A stretch of DNA of 64,000 nt from Streptomyces sp. CCM_MD2014 (lineage in GTDB: Bacteria; Actinomycetota; Actinomycetes; Streptomycetales; Streptomycetaceae), in contig NZ_CP009754.1 in assembly GCF_000772045.1 (NCBI RefSeq), forward strand, positions 2,604,001-2,668,000, given 5' to 3'. This document shows positions 8,551 through 16,312 of the stretch, piece after piece. Every line of letters starts with the position of its first letter. Position 1 is the first letter of the stretch. Under the pieces are notes generated by a model. It ran no database searches, had not been told where the DNA came from, and saw only the letters and a program-made list of their open reading frames with translations. A program made the position numbers and the translations under genes.

Positions 8551-9523
8551 GCCAACTCCTCACTGTCTGCCGCCGCCTGCCCCGGATACGGCGCAGGCCC
8601 ACCACTCCCATAACGAGCGGGAGTTCCGCAGGGGTCGGGAGTTCCACCATCGCGTTCGGATCGTAGGGGGCAACCCTATGCGACAGCTCGGGAGCGGCGG
8701 TCGAACCGGAGGCCGAGTCGGACACGGCCGCGTACGTTTTCGGTTCGTCCAGGGTGGTCCAGTGGCCGAACGGCCAGGCGATCACCATGGCCCGGCCCAC
8801 CACCTCGTCCTGGGACACCGTGCCGAAGTCGGTCTCCTGGTGGACGCGGGAGTCGGCGGAGTTGGAGCGGTGGTCGCCCATCACCCACAGCCGCCCCTCG
8901 GGGACGGTGACGTCGAACGGCGTCCGGGACGGTACGTCTCCGGGGTACAGGTAGTCCTCGTTCAGGGGAACGCCGTTGACGGTGACGCGACCCTGTTTGT
9001 CGCAGCACTTGACGTGGTCCCCGCCCACGCCGACGACCCGCTTGATGAGGTCCTTCTCGTCGTCGGACGGCAGCAGCCCGATGAAGGCGAGGCCTTCCTT
9101 GACCTGCTTGACGACGACGGGGTCGTCCTTCTTGGTGGTCTGCTCGCCCTGGAGCCAGCCGCCGGGGTCCCGGAAGACGACGACGTCCCCGCGCTGCGGC
9201 TCGGAGCCGAACCAGGGGGTGAGTTTGTCCACCAGGACCCGGTCGCCGATCCGGATGGTCTGCTCCATGGAGCCCGACGGGATCACGAAGGCCTGGACGA
9301 GGAAGGTCTTGAGCACCAGCGCAATGAGGACCGCGACGCCGATGAGGAGCGGGATCTCCTTGACGGCACCGCGTCTGCGCCGCCGTTTGACCTTGCGCTG
9401 GAGCTTGCGGCGCTCGGCGCGCGAGCGGCCGCCGGCCGGCGCGGCGGTGCGTCTCGAACCGGTGGGCAGCAGGTTCTGCGTGGGGCTGCTGGGCGCTCCC
9501 CTCGGCTTGCCCCGGCTACCCAT
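8183..9523 (-). CDS. sipX: Type I signal peptidase, SipX-like, frame runs on into sipY
   Basis: Residues 1-320 are a normal signal peptidase: helix 'IPLLIGVAVLIALVLKTFLV', 'VIPSGSMEQTIRIGDRVLVD' (Ser), 'DLIKRVVGVGGDHVK' (Lys), 'VMGDHRSNSADSR', and a C-terminal hydrophobic segment 'AELPLVMGVVGL'. The start ATG overlaps the sipW stop by 8 bp after AAGGA. The frame does not stop where expected. It continues to 8183 through Arg/Gly-rich sequence that is only sipY read in another frame. A TGA one frame over at 8560-8562 would end the protein near 320 residues, the SipX length I recall. The true end is probably near 8560, and a one-base shift is possible. Confidence 0.85.
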   Translation of the reverse strand: MGSRGKPRGAPSSPTQNLLPTGSRRTAAPAGGRSRAERRKLQRKVKRRRRRGAVKEIPLLIGVAVLIALVLKTFLVQAFVIPSGSMEQTIRIGDRVLVDKLTPWFGSEPQRGDVVVFRDPGGWLQGEQTTKKDDPVVVKQVKEGLAFIGLLPSDDEKDLIKRVVGVGGDHVKCCDKQGRVTVNGVPLNEDYLYPGDVPSRTPFDVTVPEGRLWVMGDHRSNSADSRVHQETDFGTVSQDEVVGRAMVIAWPFGHWTTLDEPKTYAAVSDSASGSTAAPELSHRVAPYDPNAMVELPTPAELPLVMGVVGLRRIRGRRRQTVRSWRGGCGGWRTVRTRRRGEPRTPRGGGRPGGGRRPGLRVRLRNRGRQGDERTQRPERAQRRDRGGGGRRDTARDTSRGQEAALLLEGTADPDRHRAGARPADQDVPGAGVLHPVLLDGEHPADR

Positions 9524-10331
9524 CGGCGTCCTTGGCGCGCGCCGCACCAGCACCGGCCCCGGCCCCGGCCTCGGCCCCGGCCCCGGCCCCGGCCCCGGCC
9601 CCGGCGTCAGAAGCGTCCCCGGTGACCGTCTGCGCGTCCGGCACGCGTGCGTAGGCGTCGGGGCGGTCGAGGTGGCCGGCGTGGCCGAAGGGCCAGGCGA
9701 TCCAGTCGGCGCGGCCGATCACCGCGTCCAGCGGGACCATCCCGCCGCCCGGGGAGCCCAGGTGGTCGCGGGAGTCGCTGGAGTCGGCGCGGTGGTCGCC
9801 GAGCACGAAGAGGGTCCCGTCGGGGACGACGACGTCGAAGGGCACCGTGGACGGGCGGTCTCCCGGGTACAGGAAGGCAGACTCGTCGACCGACTGGCCG
9901 TTCACCCGGATCCTCCCCTCCTCGTCGCAGCACACCACGTGGTCCCCGCCCACACCGACAACGCGTTTGATGTAGTCGCCGTGCCCGAAGAGTCCGGTGC
10001 CGTCGAAGACGACGATGTCGCCCCGCTGCGGGCGGCCATCGAAACGGTACGCCAACTTGTTTACGAGAACGCGGTCGCCGATCCTCAATCCACGCTCCAT
10101 CGATCCGCTCGGGATCTGGAACGGCTGCAGCACGAAGGTGCTGAGCAGCAACAGGAACAGCAGGAGGACCAGCAGGGTCACGGTGATCCGGCCGCCCGGC
10201 ACCCAGTCGGTGATCCGTCCCCCGAACGCGGAACGCGACCGATCCTCCGGGCCTTCCGCATCCGAGGGCTGCTCGGAGTCGGAGGGGCGGGAGGAGCGGT
10301 CGCGCTCCGTGTGCTGTGCTTCGGTGTCCAT
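9516..10331 (-). CDS. sipW: Type I signal peptidase, SipW-like
   Basis: A 271-residue signal peptidase and first of the four. A charged N-terminal region is followed by a membrane helix ('VTLLVLLLFLLLLSTFVLQP'), the serine motif 'QIPSGSMERGLRIGDRVLVN', the lysine motif 'DYIKRVVGVGGDHVV' and 'VLGDHRADSSDSRDH'. The last 30 residues are an alternating Gly-Ala tail with one Glu, encoded by a hexanucleotide repeat. It lies 46 bp downstream of rplS and its stop overlaps the sipX start, so the sip genes probably read through from the rplS region. Confidence 0.93.
   Translation of the reverse strand: MDTEAQHTERDRSSRPSDSEQPSDAEGPEDRSRSAFGGRITDWVPGGRITVTLLVLLLFLLLLSTFVLQPFQIPSGSMERGLRIGDRVLVNKLAYRFDGRPQRGDIVVFDGTGLFGHGDYIKRVVGVGGDHVVCCDEEGRIRVNGQSVDESAFLYPGDRPSTVPFDVVVPDGTLFVLGDHRADSSDSRDHLGSPGGGMVPLDAVIGRADWIAWPFGHAGHLDRPDAYARVPDAQTVTGDASDAGAGAGAGAGAEAGAGAGAGAARAKDADG
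9552..9606. repeat. GGCCCC hexanucleotide repeat encoding the SipW Gly-Ala tail
   Basis: About nine near-perfect tandem copies of the six-base unit (one interrupted by T) lie at the 3' end of sipW. They encode alternating Gly and Ala. Units of six bases keep the reading frame, so copy number may vary between strains without breaking the gene. Confidence 0.85.
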
Positions 10332-10377
10332 CGGGGCCAGATGCTATCCGGCCCCGGCACGGACCTCGGAGGGGCGC

Positions 10378-10728
10378 TCAGCTCTCGCGCTTCTCCTTGA
10401 TCTTCGCGGCCTTGCCGCGCAGCTCGCGCAGGTAGTACAGCTTGGCGCGGCGGACGTCACCCTTGGTGACGAGCTCGATCTTCTCGACGATCGGGGTGTG
10501 CACCGGGAAGGTGCGCTCGACGCCGACGGAGAAGGAGACCTTGCGGACCGTGAAGGTCTCGCGCACGCCGGCGCCCTGACGGCGGATGACGACGCCCTTG
10601 AACTGCTGCACACGGGAGCGGTTGCCCTCGATGACGCGCACGTGGACGTTGACGGTGTCGCCGGGGCGGAAGGCCGGGACGTCGCTGCGCAGCGACGCGG
10701 CGTCGACGGAGTCGAGCAGGTGAGACAT
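10378..10728 (-). CDS. rplS: 50S ribosomal protein L19
   Basis: Ribosomal protein L19 sits at the 30S-50S interface. The 116-residue product begins '[20 protein letters not shown]' and contains the L19 signature '[20 protein letters not shown]', '[20 protein letters not shown]' and '[20 protein letters not shown]'. The start is nine codons inside the longest frame because it gives the family length. It follows rpsP-khpA-rimM-trmD, the standard order, with a 136-bp gap after trmD. Confidence 0.97.
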   Translation of the reverse strand: MSHLLDSVDAASLRSDVPAFRPGDTVNVHVRVIEGNRSRVQQFKGVVIRRQGAGVRETFTVRKVSFSVGVERTFPVHTPIVEKIELVTKGDVRRAKLYYLRELRGKAAKIKEKRES

Positions 10729-10864
10729 TTCGTCTGCTTTCTTCGCTGATGCCACAGGTCATCAACGGAAACTAGGTGTTTCGGAATCAGGGTCGTGCGG
10801 GTCGGGACGGGCGTCGTCTCCCCCTGTGGCAGGGGCGCGCTCCGGACGGACGCACAACAGCCGC

Positions 10865-11698
10865 CTATTCTTCCATGCCCGGGGTCCTGCGCCAAAATCG
10901 GCCGTACGGTTCCCCGTCCGGATCCGGCTGCCAGCCCAGGATGGAGAGCATCTCGCGGTCCTTCTTGTCGAAGGCGGCGGGCTCGCACCGTTCGATCAGG
11001 TCGGGCCGGTTGGCCGTGGTGCGGCGCAGGGCCTCGTCGCGGCGCCAGCGGGCGATCTTCCCGTGGTGGCCGCTGAGCAGCACGTCCGGGATGCCGCGCC
11101 CGCGCCACAGGGGCGGCTTGGTGTGGACGGGGCCCTCCAGCAGGTTGGCCATGGCGCCGGGGGCGAAGGAGTCGTCCCGGTGGGACTCGGCGTTGCCGAG
11201 CACGCCGGGCAGCAGCCGGGCCACGGCCTCGGTGACGACCAGGACGGCCGCCTCGCCGCCGGCCAGGACGTAGTCGCCGATGGACACCTCGTACACGGGC
11301 ACCCGGGTCGCGTACTCGTCGACGACGCGGCGGTCGATGCCCTCGTAGCGGGCGGGAGTGAAGATCAGCCAGGGCCGCTCGGAGAGGTGGACGGCGAGTT
11401 CCTGGGTGAAGGGCCGTCCGCTGGGCGTGGGCACGATCAGGGCGGGCTCGCCGGACCCCGTCTCGTAGCCGTCGGCCAGGACGGAGTCCAGGGCGTCGCC
11501 CCACGGCTCGGTCTTCATGACCATGCCCGGGCCGCCGCCGTAGGGAGTGTCGTCGACCGTGTTGTGGCGGTCGTAGGTCCACTCGCGCAGGTCGTGCACG
11601 TGGACGCCGAGCTGCCCACGCGCGCGTGCCTTGCCGACGAGGGAGACGTTCAGCGGTTCCAGGTACTCGGGGAAGATCGTGACGACGTCGAGCCGCAT
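10865..11698 (-). CDS. trmD: tRNA (guanine-37-N1)-methyltransferase
   Basis: TrmD methylates G37 of tRNAs and prevents frameshifting. The 277-residue protein begins '[20 protein letters not shown]' and has 'DDTPYGGGPGMVMK', the SAM-binding trefoil-knot segment 'RYEGIDRRV' / 'SIGDYVLAGGE', and the C-terminal 'RRDEALRRTTANRPDLI'. The ATG overlaps the rimM stop by one base (TAATG), so the two are translationally coupled. Confidence 0.97.
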   Translation of the reverse strand: MRLDVVTIFPEYLEPLNVSLVGKARARGQLGVHVHDLREWTYDRHNTVDDTPYGGGPGMVMKTEPWGDALDSVLADGYETGSGEPALIVPTPSGRPFTQELAVHLSERPWLIFTPARYEGIDRRVVDEYATRVPVYEVSIGDYVLAGGEAAVLVVTEAVARLLPGVLGNAESHRDDSFAPGAMANLLEGPVHTKPPLWRGRGIPDVLLSGHHGKIARWRRDEALRRTTANRPDLIERCEPAAFDKKDREMLSILGWQPDPDGEPYGRFWRRTPGMEE

Positions 11699-12264
11699 TA
11701 CGCCTCGTCCCCGGCATCCTCGGCGTCGGCGTCCCGCGCGGAGGCGATCTCGGCCCGGTCGTCGATCAGGCCGGGCGGCGGGTCGATGACCGCGCGCTGT
11801 TCGTCGAGGTCGATGTCGGTGACGATCTCGGCCACGAACGGCACGTAGACCTCGCTGCCGTCGGGGCGCTCCACGACGAACAAATCCTGCGTGGGCAGGT
11901 GGGAGATCTCGGTGATGCGGCCGACCCCGGTGCCGTCGGCGGTCACCACGTCGAGGTCGATCAGCTGGTGGTCGTAGTACTCGTCCTCGTCCTCGGGCCG
12001 CTCGCCCGGGTCGACGTCGGCGATCAGGAGGGTGTTGCGCAGCGCCTCGGCGCCGGTGCGGTCGTGGACGCCGGCGAAACGCAGCAGGAGGCGGCCGCTG
12101 TGCACCCGGCCGGTCTCGATGGTGAGCGGTCCGGCGGAGGCGGGGTCGGTGGCCAGCACGGCACCGGGCCCGAGCCTCAGCTCCGGCTCGTCCGTGCGGA
12201 CCTCGACGGTCACCTCGCCCTTGATCCCGTGGGCGCGGCCGATGCGCGCGACTACCAGCTGCAC
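11698..12264 (-). CDS. rimM: Ribosome maturation factor RimM
   Basis: RimM helps 30S head assembly around protein S19. The GTG start ('[20 protein letters not shown]') is preceded by AGGAGA and gives 188 residues. The family pattern is complete: '[10 protein letters not shown]' in the N-terminal barrel and the PRC-barrel part ('[20 protein letters not shown]', '[20 protein letters not shown]'). The tail is acidic. It lies between khpA and trmD in the rpsP operon. Confidence 0.96.
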   Translation of the reverse strand: MQLVVARIGRAHGIKGEVTVEVRTDEPELRLGPGAVLATDPASAGPLTIETGRVHSGRLLLRFAGVHDRTGAEALRNTLLIADVDPGERPEDEDEYYDHQLIDLDVVTADGTGVGRITEISHLPTQDLFVVERPDGSEVYVPFVAEIVTDIDLDEQRAVIDPPPGLIDDRAEIASARDADAEDAGDEA

Positions 12265-12377
12265 TGTGCTTGATCTCCTGTCGGAACTGCGGCGAGCCCG
12301 CACGAGGGGCTCATACGACTGCGGGCCGGGGACGGCCCAGTGGCCCTCCCCGGCCCGAGCCGGTGCTGCGATTGGCG

Positions 12378-12617
12378 TCAGCGGACGTGGTCCACGTCGA
12401 CGAGATCGACACGGACACCGCGGCCGCCGATGGCGCCCACGACGGTGCGCAGAGCGCGTGCGGTGCGGCCGTTGCGGCCGATCACCTTGCCGAGGTCGTC
12501 GGGGTGGACCCGGACCTCGAGCACCCGTCCGCGGCGCAGGTTGCGCGAGGCGACCTGCACATCGTCGGGGTTGTCGACGATGCCCTTCACGAGGTGCTCG
12601 AGAGCCTCCTCGAGCAT
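12378..12617 (-). CDS. khpA: KH-domain RNA-binding protein KhpA
   Basis: A 79-residue protein with one KH domain: the GxxG loop is in '[19 protein letters not shown]', flanked by '[11 protein letters not shown]'. KhpA-type proteins bind RNA broadly and in other Gram-positive bacteria act with KhpB/Jag. The ATG follows the rpsP stop with two bases between (TGAGCATG). Its place between rpsP and rimM is the usual one. Confidence 0.95.
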   Translation of the reverse strand: MLEEALEHLVKGIVDNPDDVQVASRNLRRGRVLEVRVHPDDLGKVIGRNGRTARALRTVVGAIGGRGVRVDLVDVDHVR

Positions 12618-12619
12618 GC

Positions 12620-13039
12620 TCAGGCCTCGGACGCGGAGGACTCGGCGGCGGCCTCGTCCTTCTTGTCGGCCTTCTTCTTCTGGGTGATCGCCTCACCCTT
12701 GCCCTCGTCCTCGCCACCGATCGCCTCGAAGGACGGGCGGGCCGCCTTCTCGGCCGGCTGGAGCAGCGGAGCCGGGGCGGGCTCGCCCTTGAACTTCTGC
12801 CAGTCGCCGGTCTTCTTCAGGATGGCGAGCACGGGCTCGGTCGGCTGGGCGCCGACACCGAGCCAGTACGCGACACGCTCGGCGTCGACCTCCATCACCG
12901 ACGGGTTGTACGTCGGGTGGTACTTGCCGATCTCCTCGATGGCCCGGCCGTCACGGCGGGTACGGGAGTCGGCGACGACGATGCGGTAGTGAGGCGAACG
13001 GATCTTGCCCAGACGCTTCAGCTTGATCTTGACTGCCAC
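12620..13039 (-). CDS. rpsP: 30S ribosomal protein S16
   Basis: S16 is an early assembly protein of the 30S subunit. The N-terminal 85 residues are standard ('[20 protein letters not shown]', '[20 protein letters not shown]', '[20 protein letters not shown]'). The remaining 50 residues form the Ala/Lys/Glu-rich tail common in actinobacteria. It is the first gene of the rpsP-khpA-rimM-trmD-rplS cluster; the 253-bp upstream gap should hold the promoter. AGGAGAACC precedes the ATG. Confidence 0.97.
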   Translation of the reverse strand: MAVKIKLKRLGKIRSPHYRIVVADSRTRRDGRAIEEIGKYHPTYNPSVMEVDAERVAYWLGVGAQPTEPVLAILKKTGDWQKFKGEPAPAPLLQPAEKAARPSFEAIGGEDEGKGEAITQKKKADKKDEAAAESSASEA

Positions 13040-13292
13040 GGGAGTGGGTTCTCCTGGTTTTGACGTGGGTGGGCACGGCGAGAGAGCCGCGTGGGGTTGC
13101 GGTACCCGAGTGCCCGATGGACGCGTCAGCCGGAGGAGAGAGGGGTCCTGTGCGACTGTCGAGTACAGCTAGCCATTGTGCCACACGCGGGCAGGCCCAC
13201 CGGACCGAGGGCACCGGATCCGCCACGCGGGCAAACCACGCTGCTCCGGACGACGACGGGCACCGGCCCGGCTGCCACGAGCAGCCGGGCCG

Positions 13293-13889
13293 TCAGCTCA
13301 CTCCCGCACCGACCACCTCCGGAATGCGGAACGGCTTGCCGCAGCCGCCGCACATGATCGGGGCCTGGGCCAGCACCGACGGGACGACGCGGACGTTGCG
13401 CCCGCAGTCGCAGACCGCCTTCACGCGCACCCCTCCCCCGGAGGAGCCGTGGCGGGCGGCCGGACCGCGGAAGCTGCGGGCCGTGTCGGTCGCGGTGGCG
13501 GCGGTGTGGGCCTTCAGCGCGCGCTGGAGGCGTTCGATCGTCGGGCGGTAGCGGCGCTTCGCCTCGGGGGTGAGCGTGACCAGCGAGAAACCGCTGCTGG
13601 GATGCGGCTCCTCGGGGTGGTCCAGGCCCATCTCCTCGGCGATCGCGAGGAATCGACGGTTGTGATAGCGCCCCGCGCGGGAGGTGTCGCGTACTCCGCG
13701 CGCGGCGGCGATGCCGTGGACTGCCTCGTGAAGCAGTCGCTCGAAGGAGAGCTCGTGCCCGCAGGCGGACGACGACTCTCCGATCAGGGACTCGGGCGCG
13801 GCAAGATCGGGCAGCTCGGTGTGGTGCCGCTGAATGTCGGCCCACGCCTGCGCCAGCTCTGCGGCGAGAACAGGTGGTGTCGTGCTCAC
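13293..13889 (-). CDS. SprT-like putative zinc protease
   Basis: A 198-residue protein with 'LLHEAVHGIAAARGVRDTSR' (HExxH, H and E placed as in zinc metalloproteases) and 'GRYHNRRFLAIAEEMGLDHP', which fits the SprT/Spartan-type fold. The C-terminal third holds a probable zinc ribbon with two pairs of cysteines ('CDCGR' and 'CGGCGK'). SprT proteins are linked to DNA-protein crosslink repair in other organisms, but this subgroup is uncharacterised. Monocistronic, with a long non-coding region upstream. Confidence 0.72.
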   Translation of the reverse strand: MSTTPPVLAAELAQAWADIQRHHTELPDLAAPESLIGESSSACGHELSFERLLHEAVHGIAAARGVRDTSRAGRYHNRRFLAIAEEMGLDHPEEPHPSSGFSLVTLTPEAKRRYRPTIERLQRALKAHTAATATDTARSFRGPAARHGSSGGGVRVKAVCDCGRNVRVVPSVLAQAPIMCGGCGKPFRIPEVVGAGVS

Positions 13890-14560
13890 GTAATGACAAC
13901 GAGCCGGGGTGCCGCTGTGTTCCTATTCCGGGGCATCCCAAATAATTTGCACGTACCAGTCAGTTGCCGCTGATGCGTCGCGACGAGGGCGGGTGCGCTG
14001 ATCTGCGGAGAAGTCTCACAGCTCGTACCAAGCTGGTGCGTAGTCCGACGTACGCGCCGGCGCGTAGCCGCCGTCCACGCGCCGGAGTGTGTGCGACCCA
14101 CGCGGGCGCAAGGGGCGTTTCGGCCGCTGTCACGCCGGAGGAGCGCCGTCCGAGGGGGCGAGTCGCCGGAAGCGACGTTACCGGGTGCCCCGCCGGCGTG
14201 CGGCACCGCCCCGCCTCCCGGTGCGTCCGGGCACCGCGCGGTGGCCGCCGGACCGGCCGGCCCTGGCCGGAACCGCTCCCTCGGCCCCGTGGCCACCCAC
14301 GGTCATCACCCGGCGACTCGATCCGGCCATCCGGCCAAGGGCACCCGACGGGGCCACCCCGGGTACGACGCGGCCAGGCCCACGTTGCCGGGAAGTGAAA
14401 TCTCGCCAGGGTGCCGGGGATCGGGCAAACCGGGCCCCGCTACCACTGGACGCCACGGCGAGCCCGGAGTTACCTGGCATACGGGGGGAGTGCGAGCGCA
14501 CTGCACGGGGGCCATGGAATCGGGCACGGCGGCAACACTCGGCGATTGGGGCGCTTTCCT
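13890..14560. other. 671-bp intergenic region between divergent genes
   Basis: No convincing gene: open frames here overlap on both strands and lack family features. Near the SprT-like gene is an AT-rich tract (about 13940-13960, 'ccaaataatttgcac'), unusual for this genome and a likely promoter area. A perfect 16-bp palindrome 'tacgcgccggcgcgta' lies at 14051-14066. Nothing else was recognised. Confidence 0.5.
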
Positions 14561-15466
14561 ATGACACCTACGCTCGTGCGGCAGCACTCATCACACGCGG
14601 GGGCGACACCTCACGTGGACCTGCGTGCACGCGCGCGTGACTGGTCCGAGATACAGGAGCGGATGCTCGTACCGCTCTACGAGGCCGTCTACGAGCGACT
14701 GGACGTGGGCGGCGACACGCGCATGCTCGGCCTCGGCTGCGGTTCCGGTCTCGCGCTGCTGATGGCCGCCGCGCGCGGCGCGGCGGTGACCGGGGTCGAC
14801 TCCCGCTCCCCGGAACTCCTGGCCCTGGCCCGTCGGCGCCTGACGACCGGGACGCCCGAGGAACCGGGGACGTACGAGGGGCCGCGGTCCCCCGGAACGG
14901 ACGGCACAGGCGCGCGTGCCGGCGCACCGCGCATCGTCGAGGGCTCGCCCGAGGACGCGGCGGACCCGACGGCACCGGCGTTCACCCTGGTCACCGCCTT
15001 CGAGCCCACCGGGTGCCTCGCGGGCGACGCGGAGGGGCTCGGCACACTGCTCGCCCGGGCGACGCCGCTCGCCGCGCGGGGGGCGGCCGTGGTGCTGGCC
15101 GGCTGGGGGCCGCCCGAGCGGTGCGCCACGACGTCGGTGCTGCGGGTGGCCGCCAAGCTCGCCGACCCGATGCGCGGTACCGGCGGTTGGCGCCCCGCCC
15201 TGCGTGACGACCTGGAGGAGGTCGCCCAGCGGGCCGGGCTCCGGCCGGACGGCTCGGGACGGGTCGCCTGCCCGTTCGGCTACGCCGACACCGCCAGCGC
15301 GGTGCGGGGACTGCTGTCGACCGGGCTGTTCGACGCGGCGGCCGAGGCGACCGACCCGGAACAGGTCGACAAGGAGCTGAGGGAGGCCCTCCACCCCCAC
15401 CAGCGGCCGGACGGGACCGTGTGGATGCCGAACGTGTTCCGCTACCTGATCGCCCGGGTGCCTTGA
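14561..15466 (+). CDS. SAM-dependent methyltransferase
   Basis: A 301-residue class I methyltransferase. Motif I is 'DTRMLGLGCGSGLALLMAA', followed by 'AAVTGVDSRSPELLALARRR' (acidic residue for the SAM ribose). The later part carries 'AAVVLAGWGPPERCATTSVL'. The start ATG at 14561 was preferred to one 50 codons upstream because the upstream stretch is low-complexity. The substrate is not evident. It is divergent from the SprT-like gene. Confidence 0.8.
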   Translation: MTPTLVRQHSSHAGATPHVDLRARARDWSEIQERMLVPLYEAVYERLDVGGDTRMLGLGCGSGLALLMAAARGAAVTGVDSRSPELLALARRRLTTGTPEEPGTYEGPRSPGTDGTGARAGAPRIVEGSPEDAADPTAPAFTLVTAFEPTGCLAGDAEGLGTLLARATPLAARGAAVVLAGWGPPERCATTSVLRVAAKLADPMRGTGGWRPALRDDLEEVAQRAGLRPDGSGRVACPFGYADTASAVRGLLSTGLFDAAAEATDPEQVDKELREALHPHQRPDGTVWMPNVFRYLIARVP

Positions 15467-15648
15467 CAGCCGCTTCCGATCGCATGTCCGCGGTACGCGA
15501 TCGGCGCGTGACGCACTTCTTCCGGTGCGGGTGTGAATGGTGTGAAGAAGTCGGACCGGAGCTTCGGCGGTTTCCCCCGGTGGATCTTGGGCCTCTACGC
15601 TGATCCACCGTTCGGGGGAACAGACACATCTGCATACAGGAGCCTGTA

Positions 15649-16251
15649 GTGCCGCACCGCAAGACCGCACTGCGCCTCGCCGCGCCGGTCACCGTCCTCG
15701 CCCTGGCCCTCACCGCCTGCGGGGGCGGCGACGACACCGACGCCGACGCGAAGAGCCCGGCGACCACCGAGGCCTCGCCGTCGCCCTCCCAGCCCGCCTC
15801 GGGCGGCGACATGGCGACGGGCGAGAGCGCGACGGGGAAGGTCGCGGAGGACCCCGGCGAGGTCACGTACGAGGTCCTGGCCCAGAAGGTCGACGTCGGC
15901 ACCGAGGAGGAGGCCGCGAAGGCGGTGGCGGACGCCGCGGACGCCAAGGGCAAGGTGCTGGCCACCGCGCACATCAAGTACACGCACAAGAGCGGCCCCG
16001 CGCTGACCGAGGGCTCCGACGTGCACGACGGCGCCACGGTCTTCGCCGACGGGCAGCGCGGGGGCGTCCTCATCGGCGCCTCCGAGGACGCGCCGGGCTG
16101 TGAGGACCCGTACGACGTCGAGAGCTGGAAACAGGGCGAGAGCCACGTCTTCTGCGAGACCTACGTGATCCCCGCGGGCGCCACCAGCGTCGAGGTCCAC
16201 TGGTCCGAGGAGGACGGCGAGCCGTACGTCTGGAAGTTCCCGCAGAAGTGA
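15649..16251 (+). CDS. Secreted lipoprotein of unknown function
   Basis: A 200-residue protein with GTG start after AGGAG. It has a signal peptide 'AAPVTVLALALTAC' ending in a lipobox L-T-A-C, so the mature N-terminal Cys should be lipid-anchored to the outer membrane face. A Ser/Pro/Thr/Ala-rich linker follows, then a globular part with two cysteines ('APGCEDPY', 'HVFCETYV') that may pair. I do not recognise the family. An 8-bp inverted repeat (15515-15522 / 15544-15551) lies upstream. Confidence 0.8.
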   Translation: MPHRKTALRLAAPVTVLALALTACGGGDDTDADAKSPATTEASPSPSQPASGGDMATGESATGKVAEDPGEVTYEVLAQKVDVGTEEEAAKAVADAADAKGKVLATAHIKYTHKSGPALTEGSDVHDGATVFADGQRGGVLIGASEDAPGCEDPYDVESWKQGESHVFCETYVIPAGATSVEVHWSEEDGEPYVWKFPQK

Positions 16252-16257
16252 GCTGAC

Positions 16258-16291
16258 GGGGGCAGCCTCCTCGGCCGAGGAGGCTGCCCCC
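16258..16291. terminator. Bidirectional terminator between lipoprotein gene and ffh
   Basis: A perfect 34-bp palindrome (17-bp arms with no spacer) lies between the convergent lipoprotein and ffh genes, starting 7 bp after the lipoprotein stop. It is able to form a strong hairpin in transcripts from either side. Confidence 0.85.
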
Positions 16292-16312
16292 GTTCTCACA
16301 CAGGAACGGGCG

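Noticed and set aside
14089..14640. Several overlapping open frames between the SprT-like and methyltransferase genes
   Set aside because: They overlap on both strands, lack ribosome binding sites and show only low-complexity composition.
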